Notes: generated by a model from the letters alone, not told the origin. DNA of 64,000 nt from Adiantum capillus-veneris (GCA_014529385.2 CM043959.1:55901253-55965252); one strand, 5' to 3'. Counted from the stretch's first letter, positions 34,187-46,382 are shown. Numbers and translations: made by a program.

Positions 34187-37100
34187 GGGGACATCTGCGC
34201 TCTTTAGGAAATCAAAGCTGAAGGAGAAGATCTCATCAGAAGACTCAAGGAAATACACCCCGAGGTGAGGTGGTACTCGTCTTCCCATAACAGGGGCTCA
34301 GGAGGGACTGCCATTGGTATCAAGAATCAGCTAGCCGACAGGATTTCAGCTAGTCGAAGCCACCAGTATTGGTGCTCGGTCCAGCTTCCATCCCCCTTCA
34401 ACTGCGAGCTGGTCTCTATCTATGCTGGAGGAACCTCAGCCAACAGGGCACAGATCTGGGAAGAAATATCTGCAATTCCAGGGCCGATTATCCTCCTAGG
34501 TGACTTCAACATGGTCGAGGCCAGAGAGGATAGATTTCTCAGGAAAGGGAAAACCCTCCAAGGTAACGAGAAAACAAAATGGGAAGCATGCAAAGGGAAA
34601 CATGACCTTTGGGACTCTGGCACTGAGGGCTGCTTCACCTGGCAGAACTACAGCAAGGGTGAGCTTGCAAGGAAGGCTAGATTGGATAGGTGCTACTTCT
34701 CCCTCTCAACTGCCAATAGGTTCAACAGAGTCAAGTCCAAGCCCTCATTCACCACATGTGCCTCTGACCACTACCCACTGGTTATCACATGTGATGACAA
34801 GTCCTCCAAAATGAGGAACAGCTGGTTCCACACGGATCCCCATCTGTTTGCTCTCACAAAAGTCCAGGCAAAAATGACAGAAATTTGGACCAGGGCCTTC
34901 ACCAACAAAGACACCCCAGCTAAGAAGTGGAACAAGGCCGTGAAAGATACTCAACACTTTCTCATTGCCACTAGAAAAGAAGCCACGCAAGCTAGAAGGG
35001 TAAGGGCAGAGGAAATGTATGCAGAACTGGGTCAGTTGGAAAATTCTCAAACCACGACTTCTATCACTCAAAACAGAATCTCCTCCCTCAGAAATCAATT
35101 AAGAGTTGAGGAGGACAAGGCCTTGCAACATACCAAGCTCTTCTTCAAGGAATGGTGGGCAGGCAAAGCAGATAGACCCTCAAAAGAAATGTTCAGAAGC
35201 CTCAGGAAAAAAAACACTAGAGATACGGTTCCCATGCTCAGCACCGACCAGGGGAAAGCCATTAATGAAGCACAGAACTTGGACTTCGTCAGGGGCCACT
35301 TTGAGAAACTTTTTAGCCCAAAGGAAGTCCTCAGAGAGGAAGTCGCCAGAAGCAGGGAAACCATCTGGAAGTTCAGAAGGAAGGTCATCCTGTAGGAAGA
35401 CCTGGCACTCCTCGACTCCCCTCTGAGCTTAGTTGACCTCAACATGGCCATAGAAGGACTAAAGCCCAACAAGACCCCTGGCCTTGATGGACTACCTGCT
35501 GAATTCTTTCAGTGCTTCCAAAAACTCCTCACCCCATTTCTCCTGAGAGTCTGGGAAGAATCGGTGAAGTTCCAAGCCCTGCCCAACCTCCTAAATACAG
35601 GGGTGATCAAGTTGCTCCACAAAAGAGGGTCGAAGGAAGACCTCAACAATTGGAGGCCTTTGACCATGTTAACCACTGGCTACAAGATATTCGCCAAGGC
35701 CATTGCCAACAGATTAACCACTCATCTCTCCAAATGGATTAATGAAGAACAGAAGGGATTTATAAAAGGGAGGAGGATACTAGAGGCTGTCATTTTGATG
35801 TGGGAAGGAGTAGAGCATGCTGAAGAATCCAACCAAGATTTTGTCTTCATCAAAGTCGACTACGACAAGGCCTATGACAGACTGGAGTGGTCCTTTATCC
35901 TGGATAGCTTGAGTCACATGGGATTTGGGACCAATCTAGTGAGCTTTGTCAGAACCCTTTTCGGCAATGCCCATGCCAAGGTGGCCATCAATGGTCTCCT
36001 TTCTGAGGCTTTCAGCCTCAACAGGTCAGTCAGACAAGGCTGCCCACTGGCTCCACTCCTATTTGCTGTTGTAGGGGATGGCTTGAACTGTCTAGTCAAC
36101 GGCTGGATGTCGGACAACCTGATCAAGGGGGTCAGCCTCCCCAATTCTCAAAAACAGCAATGTTTGTCTCAATTTGCAGATGACACTAACGGATTGGTAA
36201 TAAATGAGGACGCGTTCCTCAAGAACTTCTGGAATGCCATCTCCATCTTCTGCCTTGCTTCAGGCTCCAAAGTTAACCATGCAAAACTGGAGTCAGAGCA
36301 CTTCTTCCCCCCATTCCAAACTGGATGGCTGAACAGGGATGTAAAGTCATCCCAGAAGGGCAAATCTTCAGGCTGCTGGGCATCCCATTTGGGTTTGGGG
36401 TCTCTATGAAACAAAGATGGGACTGGGTTCTTGAAAAGTTCAGAGGGAAACTGAACAGGTGGCAGGGATTTCAAAGTAACCTTGCTGGAAGAGTGTTGGT
36501 AATCAACCACTTCATCACGGCCTATCTTCTCTTCTTCCTCAGCTATTGGAGACCCCCTGATTCCCAACTCAAGGAAATCAGCAAGATATGCAAGAACTTC
36601 TTGTGGGCAGGGGACCCCTTAAAAAAGGCGGGGAGCAAAAGTCAAGTGGGAAATCTACATACTACCCAAGAAGTTGGGTGGATTGGGAGTCAGAAACATA
36701 TGTGCTTGGGCTGACAAGTTAGCCATCAAAACCGTTATCAGAGCTCTAGAACAACCAGAAGCCGAATGGGCCTGCCTTCTTTTCAGGCACCTCAATAGGT
36801 TCCACATAAAAGGGCAAAAACTTTGGTGTCACCTCCCGTGGATCACAGTGTTCTTTGGAACACAAGAAATCACCCCCATTGGGTCTACTCTCCTCACTTC
36901 TCTGTGGCAAGCTTGGGAGAGAGGAAGGCCCAGGCTGGGCTTTAGCCAGGAGCACATAAAGGATCAAAGCATCAGAAAGGAGGAATCGATCTGGTGGACC
37001 AGAGACCCTATCCCTAATATCACCATCCATCAAGCCAGAACAGCCAGGAGAATTCACCTCAAAGGCTTTAGAGTATGGGAGGATCTGTGGTGCTACACCA

Positions 37101-38219
37101 ATCACTCCTGGCTCACCAATGATCAACTTATATCGACAGGCCTTCTCCAACCTTGGGAAATCCAATTGCTGGAAACTAGAATCCAACAGTTCCCGAGAAG
37201 CTTCCAATGGATCTTCGAAGCTGATGTCACCCCTTCAGCTAAATGCATTCGATGGAATGGAGGGATTACTCTAAACAACCCCCCAGATTTTATCTATGAG
37301 CCTGTCCCTCCTCTCCACGTCACCCTCAGCAGGAAGTGGGGAATGCAGCTCGACAGAAAGCAATGGCTCTTCAAGTTTCAGTCGATATGGAACAAAAGTA
37401 TTCAACCCAAATAGGCCACCCTCCTGTGGCTCATCCTCCACAAAGCCGTGTGGACTGGGGCCAGAAGTCTACAAGCACATTAGGGAGATGGGATATGTAA
37501 ACGGTGTAATCGGATGGTGGAAGACATTCCCCACCTCTTTCTCAACAGCCACTTCAACCCCCCCATTTTGGCCCCGCTAGTTAACACCCTGGGGTACCAG
37601 ATGGATTGGAAACAACTGCTTATAGGAGACTCTGTGGGCGTGCTGTCTGACTTCTGGAATAGATTTAGAGCTGAAATTTTGTGGATAATTTGGAAGCTTA
37701 GAAACTCTTTCATCTTTGTTCCTAACTTTAAGCTCCCTAGTGTGAAATCTTTGTATGCCGGGTGCTCTGTGCAGGACGCCAACTTAAAGCTCGAGCAAAT
37801 GAGGATTTACCGACAGAGAGTGGCTGTCTTGAGAGACTCCATTGACTGGTACACAAGAAGTAACGGCAACCTGCAGAGCCTGTTGACTGACAACAACACT
37901 CTGGGCACCATCCACAATTGGGTTCAAGAAATGAGAGACGAAGTGGCTGAGCTGGCGATCAAATATGAAGAAGCGGTGACCTTCGCCAACAAGCTGCAGG
38001 AAGAGATCGACTGGCTGTAAAGGAAATTTGGCCCCTCTTTCTTGTAATGTTTCTTTGGTACCAAATGACAAAAGTATTGGTAGCTACCCCTTCCCTGTTT
38101 TTCAAGGGAACTTCCCCGTTGTATACTCCCTATTTATCCACTCCTTGGGTGAACATATGTAACATTTTGTCTCTCTAATTAATGCAAAAGCGTATTTGGT
38201 ATTTTATTTTTAAAAAAAG
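34187..38219 (+). mobile_element. LINE G: L1-type element, 5' truncated
   Basis: Contains most of ORF2 from inside the endonuclease to the zinc-binding end, a short 3' UTR and a weak A tail (38213-38219). It belongs to another family than LINEs E and F: the ORF2 sequence and 3' end differ. No clear target duplication was found. Confidence 0.85.
34190..38020 (+). pseudogene. LINE G ORF2: endonuclease and reverse transcriptase
   Basis: 34265-35395 has the apurinic-type endonuclease (GGTAIGIKN, ILLGDFNMVEAREDR, LDRCYFS, CASDHYPLVI) and a coiled linker. A TAG at 35393-35395 then interrupts (next residues EDLALLDSPLS). RT at 35444-36409: NKTPGLDGLPAEFFQ, NNWRPLTMLTTGYKIFAKA, KGRRILEAV, KVDYDKAYDRLEW, RQGCPLAPLLF and the catalytic QFADDTNG. 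After a shift: IPFGFGVSMKQRWDWVLEKF, then 36674-37414 and 37514-38020. The last part has a long helical tail (YRQRVAVLRDSIDWYTRSNG). ORF2 nicks the target and copies LINE RNA. Confidence 0.88.
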
Positions 38220-38438
38220 ATATAACATTTTATTAAATGTATAATTTTATGACTGGTTGGTTGAGAGAGAAGACACTCATTGTTAGAAGATTATCATTGG
38301 AAAGAGAGAAGATCTTCATTGCAAATAGTGAATCACCTGCTGACTTTCATTTTAAAGATTCGACAATTCTCGATAATGGAAAGTGAAGGCAAAGGGCGGT
38401 GAGGTTTGGTCGGTCTGTAGAGGTTGCAGGAGTCGCAG

Positions 38439-38443
<5 letters not shown>

Positions 38444-38487
<44 letters not shown>
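38444..38487. repeat. (CT)n microsatellite
   Basis: About 44 bp of CT between LINE G and the LRR fragment. Confidence 0.96.
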
Positions 38488-38490
<3 letters not shown>

Positions 38491-39089
38491 GCGAGTGGGG
38501 ACATCGTCCAGCATAGGTGGCGTCTGCATCTCTCTTGGGAAGGAAGCGGGGCAGGTTGGGCGTTGACTCAAGGGGGTAGGGCCACAGGGTGCAGGACATG
38601 GGAGTCTATTGGCTGTGAACCAATATCATGCTATGGCCAGGTGCTTCTACTTCTCTGCAATATAATATATCCAAATGATGATAGATTAGTGCCAATGAAT
38701 TGCGCTCTTAATAAGCTATTAAGCAAAGGAAAATTGCTGCAAGAGGGCAACTCAAGTCTAGTACTAGCTATGGTGGAGGTGTTGGGGCAGTTGAAGCAGA
38801 GTGCAATGGCTTAAGCAAGGGGGTCAAGAGCTGCTTGCAAACAACCTTACTAGCAAGCACCTACTTTGAGGAGCCCCGGGCATTTGGAGGGCCTTCAAAG
38901 TTATTCTATTTCTCTCTCACCTCGCGCAATCTCAACCTCACCCTCTCCTCCTTTTTCTCCAATTTGTCATTCCCCAGTCCTCAATCGCTTCTCAATTGCA
39001 ACTACACCAATGCAATCGTCGTTAACAGCTCTGAGAATTATCTCTCAACTCTTTTCATGATCAACAACAATAGTGCCGAATCCTTGTAG

Positions 39090-39520
39090 AACCTTTGGCT
39101 GGAGGACATGCAGCTCTCTTGCTCACTGCCGCAGCTCTTCCCTCCGACTCCCACAACTCTCTCACAGGCACACTGTCAACTGCTACACCACAAATGCTCT
39201 CCTTCCACTCTCTGCAACACTCAAATCTGTCCGACAACAATGTCAGGGACACTCAACAGTCAGTGCGGCAGTAGCAGTAATTACCTCTCCATGATGTTCA
39301 TGTACCTTAACATGAGCTACAATGCAGTACAAGGGATGATTCCCGTGACCCTAGGGAACTTCGCCAACTCCAATGCATTGCAGCACTTGGATCTCTCCTT
39401 CAACAGCCTACGGGCTCCATTCTGGTCTCACTGCCGCTATTGTGTCCCAATTTCACCTTCTTTAGCATCATATATGCCACGACACTCTTGGCTCACTTCG
39501 TGTAGTAGCACATCTTGAAG
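39090..39520 (+). pseudogene. leucine-rich repeat protein fragment
   Basis: Reading frames switch, but successive pieces look like plant LRRs: NLWLEDMQLSCSLPQLF, then in another frame SHNSLTGTLSTATPQMLSFH and LQHSNLSDNNV, then MYLNMSYNAVQGMIPVTLGN and NALQHLDLSFNSLRAPF. These fit the LxxLxLsxNxLxGxIPxxLGN pattern of receptor-like proteins and kinases. No kinase motif was found nearby. Confidence 0.6.
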
Positions 39521-40012
39521 GGCTGTGGAATTCATGGGATGGTGGTATATGAAGATTTAGCCTCTCAATGTTCAAAAACTCACCTCGAGTTGCGGAAACT
39601 CTATGTAGATGCCAATGGGAGGCATCAAGTTGTTGCTATTGTGGGGGAGGAGACGGTTACCAGGCTGCAATGAGGTGCACAGTTTCTTGGCAAATTTTTG
39701 TGGTGATGCACCTTTTTGGTTGGAAGCTGTGGGGTAATTCGAAGCTATGAATATTAACTCTCCTTGACAATGGTGATCCAGTTTATGATCTGCATCTTCC
39801 ATGGAGGCTACAGATGCAAATCACACATTAGACGACTGAAACCTTGCTCTAAACGGGTGCTTTTTGACTGCACCAACTGAGGGGTCTCTTCCTCTCGCAT
39901 GTGCAGAGGAAGGCAAGGCGCAAGTAGTAGTGCATTTGATATTGGATTTTCCCTAAGTAGGTTTAAATCTTTTTCTCCATAGGTAACCTTACTCGGGTCA
40001 CTCACTTCTATA

Positions 40013-40234
40013 TTGCTCAAATCTTACTATGCCCACCTATTGGCAGGCCTCGTGATTTTATCACTTGCTTTTCTCATGTTGCTTAGATACAAAGTGTTCA
40101 AAAATTTGAAGGCTAGAACTATAAATCAAGAGACTCTTTTAGGAGGATTGCATGTTTTAACATGCTTACGTGATCTTCAACTTGCTAGTTTTTGCATAGG
40201 TCCCTTTACTGAAAAGTCTCATATGACTGAGTGA
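40013..40234 (+). pseudogene. membrane-segment fragment interrupted by LINE F
   Basis: A short frame with one hydrophobic helix (LLAGLVILSLAFLMLL) followed by basic RYKVFKNLKAR, a single-pass membrane signature. It may be the transmembrane and juxtamembrane part of the LRR fragment upstream, but this is inference. LINE F enters at 40228/40229. A shared stretch at 34125-34154 suggests a diverged second copy. Confidence 0.4.
40212..40228 (+). repeat. target-site duplication, left copy (LINE F)
   Basis: AAAAGTCTCATATGACT directly precedes the LINE; 13 to 17 bases match the right copy, the A residues merging with the tail. Confidence 0.93.
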
Positions 40235-40567
40235 ACCTTTCATTTGCCCCTACTTCTTTTTTGCCCGGTACAAGAAAACGACCATGCGAAGTTGAGAGGA
40301 CTGCGAAGCTGAGAGTTAGCGATGGGTTAGGGTCGATGGTTTAGCTTCAGGCAGGTATGCACGATGGTTTAGGGCCTCATAAGGACGTCGTTAAGGATTA
40401 GCCCTGCTCGTTAAGCTTCGCCTTAGGGCTTTTTTTTCCTACCTTAGTTAAACTGAGCACAGAGAAGTGCTTAGAGCAGCGTTTGGTAAGCTTGAGCAAC
40501 CCCGTCTCCCCTCCTTTAAGTGTCCTCGCTTCTCCTCCTGCAAACACTGAGCCCCCCTCCGTCTATA

Positions 40568-40826
40568 GCGATTATTAACATTGCGATTATTTACACTTCG
40601 AGATAATAATCGCTTGTGGGATTGCTTGCATCGCGATTATTAGCCTTAATAATCGCCTTTTGAGCCTATATGATAAGCGTAGGTGCATGTGGAGAATTAG
40701 TGAGTTTAAGTTCTCCCTTTTGTGCGAGACCGTGAGTTGAGCAACACGCGCGGTACGTTAAGCAGCAAGGCAAGGCATCTCCCCCCCCCCCCCCCCACTG
40801 CGCGATCTTTATCTTTGGCGATTATT
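40568..40826 (+). promoter_or_regulatory. GCGATTATT repeat cluster in LINE F 5' UTR
   Basis: Six copies of GCGATTATT in both orientations: forward at 40568, 40583, 40633 and 40818, reverse at 40605 and 40647. The pair at 40633-40642 and 40647-40656 forms a 10-bp inverted repeat with a 4-base loop. A C16 run (40781-40796) lies between the fifth and sixth. Confidence 0.6.
40781..40796. repeat. poly(C) run, 16 bases
   Basis: In the LINE F 5' UTR, about 90 bp ahead of ORF1. Confidence 0.95.
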
Positions 40827-40886
40827 ATAAGAAATTATTATATTTTCCTTTTGTAACTTGGTGTCGGTGAGGCCCATCACTGCGAC

Positions 40887-42394
40887 ATGGCAATCTCCTC
40901 TAAGCCGTCCTACGCCGAAGCAGTGGGAGGCAAAGAGCAGCCCGACGCTCTGAAGGCAATCGAGCCGACCGGCGACCTTGCGAGACTAGGCACCGATGAT
41001 AGCGGTCAAAGCTCCCTTACTAATCTGAGTAAGGAGGAACTGAAACAAAGAAAGACGCAGGTGGAAAAAGACCTAGCAGCAATCCTCTGTGGAGTGTCAT
41101 TCAACAAAAGGTCATGCGAAGATTCGATGATGCAAGAGGATGCTGCTGAAGTGGCCAAAGGGCACAGAGCTTTTCAAGCACTTAAGAAGGCACTCCCGTA
41201 GCGTGTCGAGGTGGAAGATGTCGTTACAGTAGTTGTTCTCACGCCATAGTGAAAAAACAACTTGCAGAGGTTGCAAACTCCACTCTAGTCTTCGGATTTA
41301 TGGGGAGAGTTCCCAATAGAATTGAGCTTAGTAATTGGCTTTGCAGTTTACTAGTGTTGAATCATCATGGCTCGGTAATGTTCACCCAATATATAGCAAA
41401 AGGATTCGTGTTAGTTCAGTTCAATGACAATGCAATGGTTGAGAAGGTTTTGGCCAAAAGCCCGTTGTTCTTCAATCGCCCGCCGGTGTGCGTGCTCCCT
41501 TGGGACCCTCTGTTTGAATCTAACAAGGCATTCAAGGATCTCTGCCCAGTATGGGTGGAGTTTGTCAACCTCCCCATATGGCTTAGGAAGAATTTGAAGG
41601 ACCTTGTAGCTGCACTTGGTGATCCACTTTTTGTCCCATCTGCCAGAGCCTCAGGTGTAGCAACAAACAAGGTCTGTATCTGGTGGGATCTGCGAAAGCC
41701 ACAACCAAAGAACTTGGTGGTGAACATTGGGGCAGGACTAAAGATCATTCCTCTTAACTTTAACACTTTCTTCCGGGCCTTCTTCAAATGCAACAAATTC
41801 GGGCATTATGTGAGGGCGTGTCCCGCTGAGGTGCTAAAGCCTACAGATGAGAGTGGTGAATTACAGGCTACCCCACAAGGTGGAACGAGTACAGTAGATC
41901 CAACAAAGAGGCCTACTGAAATTCTTGGCAAGGCAGAGGGTGGGAAAAATAAAGTTAACACGGATAAAGATGTGGAAAAACAAGATCATGGCAACCGGGG
42001 TAAGGGCAAGACCACCCAAAGCCACCGCTTTTCATCCACCACTCAACAAAGAACGGCCACCCCAGTAAAGCAGAAGATCGTGATGTCTCCAAATCTTAGT
42101 TCAAAAGATGAGGGTTGGCAACAAGTATCTCGTATTTCATGTAAACGGTTCAAAGCGGAGGCTAGGGCCTTGGGTCAAATCAATGGTCTCTCGTCGGATG
42201 TCCCAAAGCCTCCTTTCCTATATGACAACATATTCGAAGTTTTGGGGAAGATGAATCAAGAGGACCTTTCCACGTCCAAGCTAGATACCATACAGATTTC
42301 AACAGAAAAGGAGCCAATGGAAAAGGACAACCTGAATGGGAACTCTGTTGAAGGGTTCTTGGAGGCAGAAGAATTTGTCCCCCTTTCCCAATGA
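40887..42394 (+). pseudogene. LINE F ORF1, RNA-binding protein
   Basis: Begins MAISSKPSYAEAVGG, a start typical of plant LINE ORF1. The frame ends at 41201 and resumes, shifted, at about 41249. The middle has a DUF4283-like fold (LVFGFMGRVPNRIELSNWL, FVLVQFNDNAMVEKVL, FFNRPPVCVLPWDPLFE, VWVEFVNLPIWLRK) and a zinc knuckle CNKFGHYVRAC at about 41793-41823, followed by a polar tail. Its stop overlaps the ORF2 start (ATGA, 42391-42394). ORF1 would coat the LINE RNA. Confidence 0.85.
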
Positions 42395-43108
42395 TAGATA
42401 CTCTTTCTATTCAGTCTTGGAACATGAAGGGATTAAAAACCAAGAAGAAGGGCACTCTCTTCTGGGAAGAAGTGAAGAAAGAGAAGGCAGTCAATTGTTG
42501 GGCCATCCAAGAGCACCATTTGGATGCTCGTAGCAAGAGAAAATAGGCTATAGGAAAAAAACGTATCTTTTATGGGGAAGGAAGCGACGGTTTCAGTGGT
42601 GTCTTGTTCATTGCTAACAGAGACTTGGAACCAAAGATGGTTTTAAACCACCCCTCCGGAAGAGTCCTTGGTGCTAGAATCAGATGGGACAATCAACCTA
42701 GTTAATGTTTACGGCCCTTGCAATGCAAGGGATGGAGCTAAATTGTGGATGCAGCTCAAGGATACTCCGATTGAAGGGGAGTGGCTAATGGTTGGAGATT
42801 TCAATATTGTCGAGAAAAGCAAGGACAGAACAGGCTCCGCCAGTCTACTGGCTGGATCAGAAAAGTCTAAATGGCCGAGCTTATGTGAGAAGTGGGCTAT
42901 GATTGACTTGTGGGAAGTGGGCCCATGGAACAACATGCCTGGATTCACCTACACAAGCCTTCAGTACACCCGCAATACCTCCCGACTCGACAGATGCTAC
43001 TGCTCTCATCAAGCTGGCTAGATCTCATTGACGTTAGAGATGAAGGTAATCTCAAGTACAAAAAGCTTCTCCGATCCCATGCCATTACGCTTACAACTCA
43101 AGAAAGAT

Positions 43109-43142
<34 letters not shown>

Positions 43143-46100
43143 GCAATCCCCGAGAGGGGAGAAAAAGATTCTTGTTTTTACAGGGTCACACATGTTCAAA
43201 GACCCTCTCTTCAGAAGCATCACCAGGAAAGCGTTGGGAAAGCTCAAGAAATATGTGGGGTTGAACAAACCTAGTGCTTGGAATATATTTGTTTGGAGTG
43301 TTCAAAAAGCTATCAAAACTTTAGGTCCTCGGGTTAAAAAAGCCAATGAGGCACAAATCAAACATCTCACAGAGGAGGTAGCACAATTAGCCTCTAGGAA
43401 GGCTGCCAGACTGGCTATGGAGGATAAGCACAAGTGATGGCTTGAAGCTAAATCTCACCTAGCCAATGAACAGCTAGAGGAAATCAAGAAGGCGAGATTG
43501 CTCTCTAGGGAAACTTTCCTCCAACCAGAGCCTTCTAACCAAGCACATTTTTTTAGGGCTCTGAAAGTGAGGAAGAGTCGAGGCCGCGTGCAAGTGCTAG
43601 ATGATGAGAAAGGGAATACAATTCAAAACCAAGATGATATGGCTGGACTTATGCTCAAGTATCTCAGCCAGATTATCGGCCAGCCAAAGACCCAATCTCA
43701 GAAAGTGGAAGAAGCCCGAGCGTCTTTACTTGAGAGTGTTGAAAAGAAGGTTCCCCAGGAGGAAGCCAACCGCATGGAAAAGGCCTTCTCTGAGGAGGAA
43801 TGCTCAGCGGCACTAAAAGCTCTTGGCAATGAAAAGTGCCCCGGTTGGGATGGACTGACGGCTGAATTCTTCAGGGAATTTTGGGATGATCTCAAGGGTC
43901 CAGTCACACGGATGGCCAATCAAGCTGTTTCCGAAGAGTTGTTGGATGTAAGTGTTAAAAGAGGGCTTATCAAGCCCATCCCCAAACATATCTGATGTTC
44001 TCAACTTAAACATTGGCGTCCCATTACGATGATGTCAGTAGAATACAAAATTATTGCCAAGGCGATAGCTCTCAGACTTGCCTCCCTCCTGAGTCGGATC
44101 ATCTCTCCCCATCAACACGCGTTCATTAAAGGGAGATATATATATGACAATATCTTGGTAGCAATGGTAGGAATAGAGTATGCATCCTTCTCCAAGCAAG
44201 AGTACATCTTGATGAAGCTGGACCTCAACAAAGCCTATGATAGAATAGAATGGTCCTATATAGAAGAAGTCATGGGAGCTCTAAGCTTTGGGCCCCGCTT
44301 TTATCGCCTCAGACACACACTAGTTGGCAGCCAATCAGAGCTCCTGTTTAATGACAAAAATGTGGGCTCTTTTGGGTTAAAAGGTCTAGTAAGCAAGGAT
44401 GTCCCATGGCCCCCTTGCTTTTCTCCATTGGGTCGCATCCTCTCATTACGATGCTCGAAGCCAGTGATGTAAGGGGAGAGATTCAAGGTCTGACATTATT
44501 GGGCAACGACCAGCTATTGGCCAAAATGTTCGCAGATGATTTTCTCCTATTCTTGAAGGCGTGCCCTCAAGTTTTCAGGAGAGCTCTAGAGATTGTGCAA
44601 ACATTTGACGTGGCTTCAGGATCCAAGTGCAATATAGAGAAGTCAAGACTAATACCCCTGTCGGAGAACGACTCTTTTGACCCTGCAGTCTGGACATGAG
44701 AGATTATCTCAATAGGGAGTGTATTCAGACACTTGAGATCCCCCGTTGGGGTGGACGTAACCCACAGGCAAAGATTTCAATGGATCATTGAAAAAAATAA
44801 GTTCAAAAATGAGAAGATGGGAGTTTGTTCTCCTCCCCTTCCAAAGCCGGATTAGAGTGATTAATGCTTTTATGATCCCGTATATTTCTTTCCTCCGACC
44901 CGTGCTCAAGATGGCTAAGTGTAATTGGAAAGAATTCTTAAACCAGTGAAAAGGTTTCTTTGGAAGAACAACACGAAAACCTCCCGGCCATGGCAGTCGG
45001 CTAGATGGGAGGTAGTTGCGCACCCATTAGACCAAGGAGGGCTCGGCATTCTTAAACCTGTATCCCATGCTGAGGCCCTTTGTGCCAAGTTTATGGTCTC
45101 ATTGGCTAAATAGGACCAAGTTTGGGCTATCATGACCAAGGAAATGCTTGATGCAGTAAAACTGGGATCGAAAGGGGAAGAGTGGAAGGGGGCTATGATG
45201 CACGGAAAAATTCTCGCCCTGAAGTGGTCTTATCTTAGATGTGGTGGAGTCTCAGGGGAGCTAATGAGGAAGTGCAAAAGTGCAGCTTAGGTTTTGGAAT
45301 GGGGGGAAGTAACCAAATACTTTAAGAACTCTATTTTGCAGTGGTCCCCTTGGCTCTCTAAAATATTGGGGCCGCCGCATAGCCCCTATTGGATAGAAAT
45401 GGCCAGGAATGTGAATAATAAGGGGCTCATTCAACTTGAGAAATTCTGGGATGGCAACAAGAAGTGCTGGAAAATTGTTGACTCTTTAGCCACCCAATTT
45501 CAACTAAATGGTTTTGAGATCTTACTAGTCTCTATAGGGTGATGAAAGAGCTTGATACGGTGGTGATGCCAATTTGTGAATCCAACTTTGAATGGGACGC
45601 TTGGAGATGGCCCGGGAGTAGCCTCTTTTGGAAACCACATATATTCTAAAGGCATTTACCATGCATCAATGCACGAGGCTAATTGGTGTAGCCCCCTAAA
45701 CAAATTATGGAAGAGGCACTGGACGGAAAAACGGTGGGAGGGAGTCTTGGAGAACATCTGGAAGCAAAGGTGGCCTTATTATATGAAGATATTTTTGTGG
45801 AAAGTGATTTGGGGTGCTCTGTTGACGGGCGTGAAGATACAAGAAAGAGGAATTGGGTCCTCGGGGTGCAGAATAGCTAGTGAAGACCTAGCCCACCTTT
45901 TCATAGGATGCCATGCAATCAGTGGCATGGCTGGAAAACTATGCAAGTGGATTCAAAGGACATGGAAAATTAAGTTCTTCAAGAATGATCTGTTCTTTGG
46001 TAGTAACAGGTTGAGAAGTCCTGCTCTTCTTGTCTGCACTCAAATAATCAGGTACTACTTCTTTCACCATATTTGGCAAGCAAGGAACCGCCGTGTGTTT

Positions 46101-46250
46101 GAGGGGGATCTGGCTGTGGTGTGGCAAGCTTTGATGAAATAATACAAGAGAGCAGAGTGACGATCCACATGATCGGAGGCAAACAAGCCTCAGAGGACTG
46201 GTCTAGAACAATACATGACATCTTGTAATAAGTAAAGCCTAGGAGTAGTT
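42391..46250 (+). pseudogene. LINE F ORF2: endonuclease and reverse transcriptase
   Basis: Starts MIDTLSIQSWNMKGLKTKKK, a normal endonuclease start. A TAG at 42544-42546 follows SKRK. Endonuclease motifs LVNVYGPCNARDG, MVGDFNIVEKS and SRLDRCYC. A G33 run (43109-43141) sits between endonuclease and RT. RT pieces: NEKCPGWDGLTAEFFREFW, KIIAKAIALRLASLLS, FIKGRYIYDNILVA, KLDLNKAYDRIEWSY and the catalytic MFADDFLLF. The C-terminal part (LNKLWKRHWTEKRWEGVLE, GCRIASEDLAHLFIGC) has lost the first Cys of the zinc motif. Several shifts and stops; not functional. Confidence 0.88.
43109..43141. repeat. poly(G) run, 33 bases
   Basis: Inside the ORF2 pseudogene. Long G runs are hard to sequence, so length is uncertain. 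Confidence 0.9.
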
Positions 46251-46350
46251 GTGCTCTCTATGTCAAGCAGAAAACTTGTAGTCCTTTGACCCTCACAGCT
46301 TGGTCCGAGCTTGAGATTGGTGTATATTCTGATGGTATTAATACTATTCA

Positions 46351-46364
46351 CTCACAATTGTGAG
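46351..46364 (+). repeat. 14-bp palindrome at LINE F 3' end
   Basis: CTCACAATTGTGAG, six bases before the A tail; identical in LINE E. Confidence 0.92.
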
Positions 46365-46382
46365 TTTTGCAAAAAAAAAAAA

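Larger units (their letters stand above)
40229..46382 (+). mobile_element. LINE F: full-length L1-type element
   Basis: Flanked by a target-site duplication: AAAAGTCTCATATGACT at 40212-40228 and, after the A tail, GTCTCATATGACT at 46383-46395. Order: about 660-bp 5' UTR, ORF1, ORF2, 3' UTR, 14-bp palindrome (46351-46364), A12 tail. Both ORFs are broken. The same family as LINE E. Confidence 0.95.

Noticed and set aside
34163-38313. AAAGAGAGAAGAT at 34163 and 38301 as a target duplication of LINE G
   Set aside because: The right copy lies about 80 bp beyond the weak A tail, and the word is low-complexity, so it is probably chance.
38383-38814. 143-codon plus-strand frame
   Set aside because: It is carried open by the (CT)n tract at its start and the remainder shows no motif.
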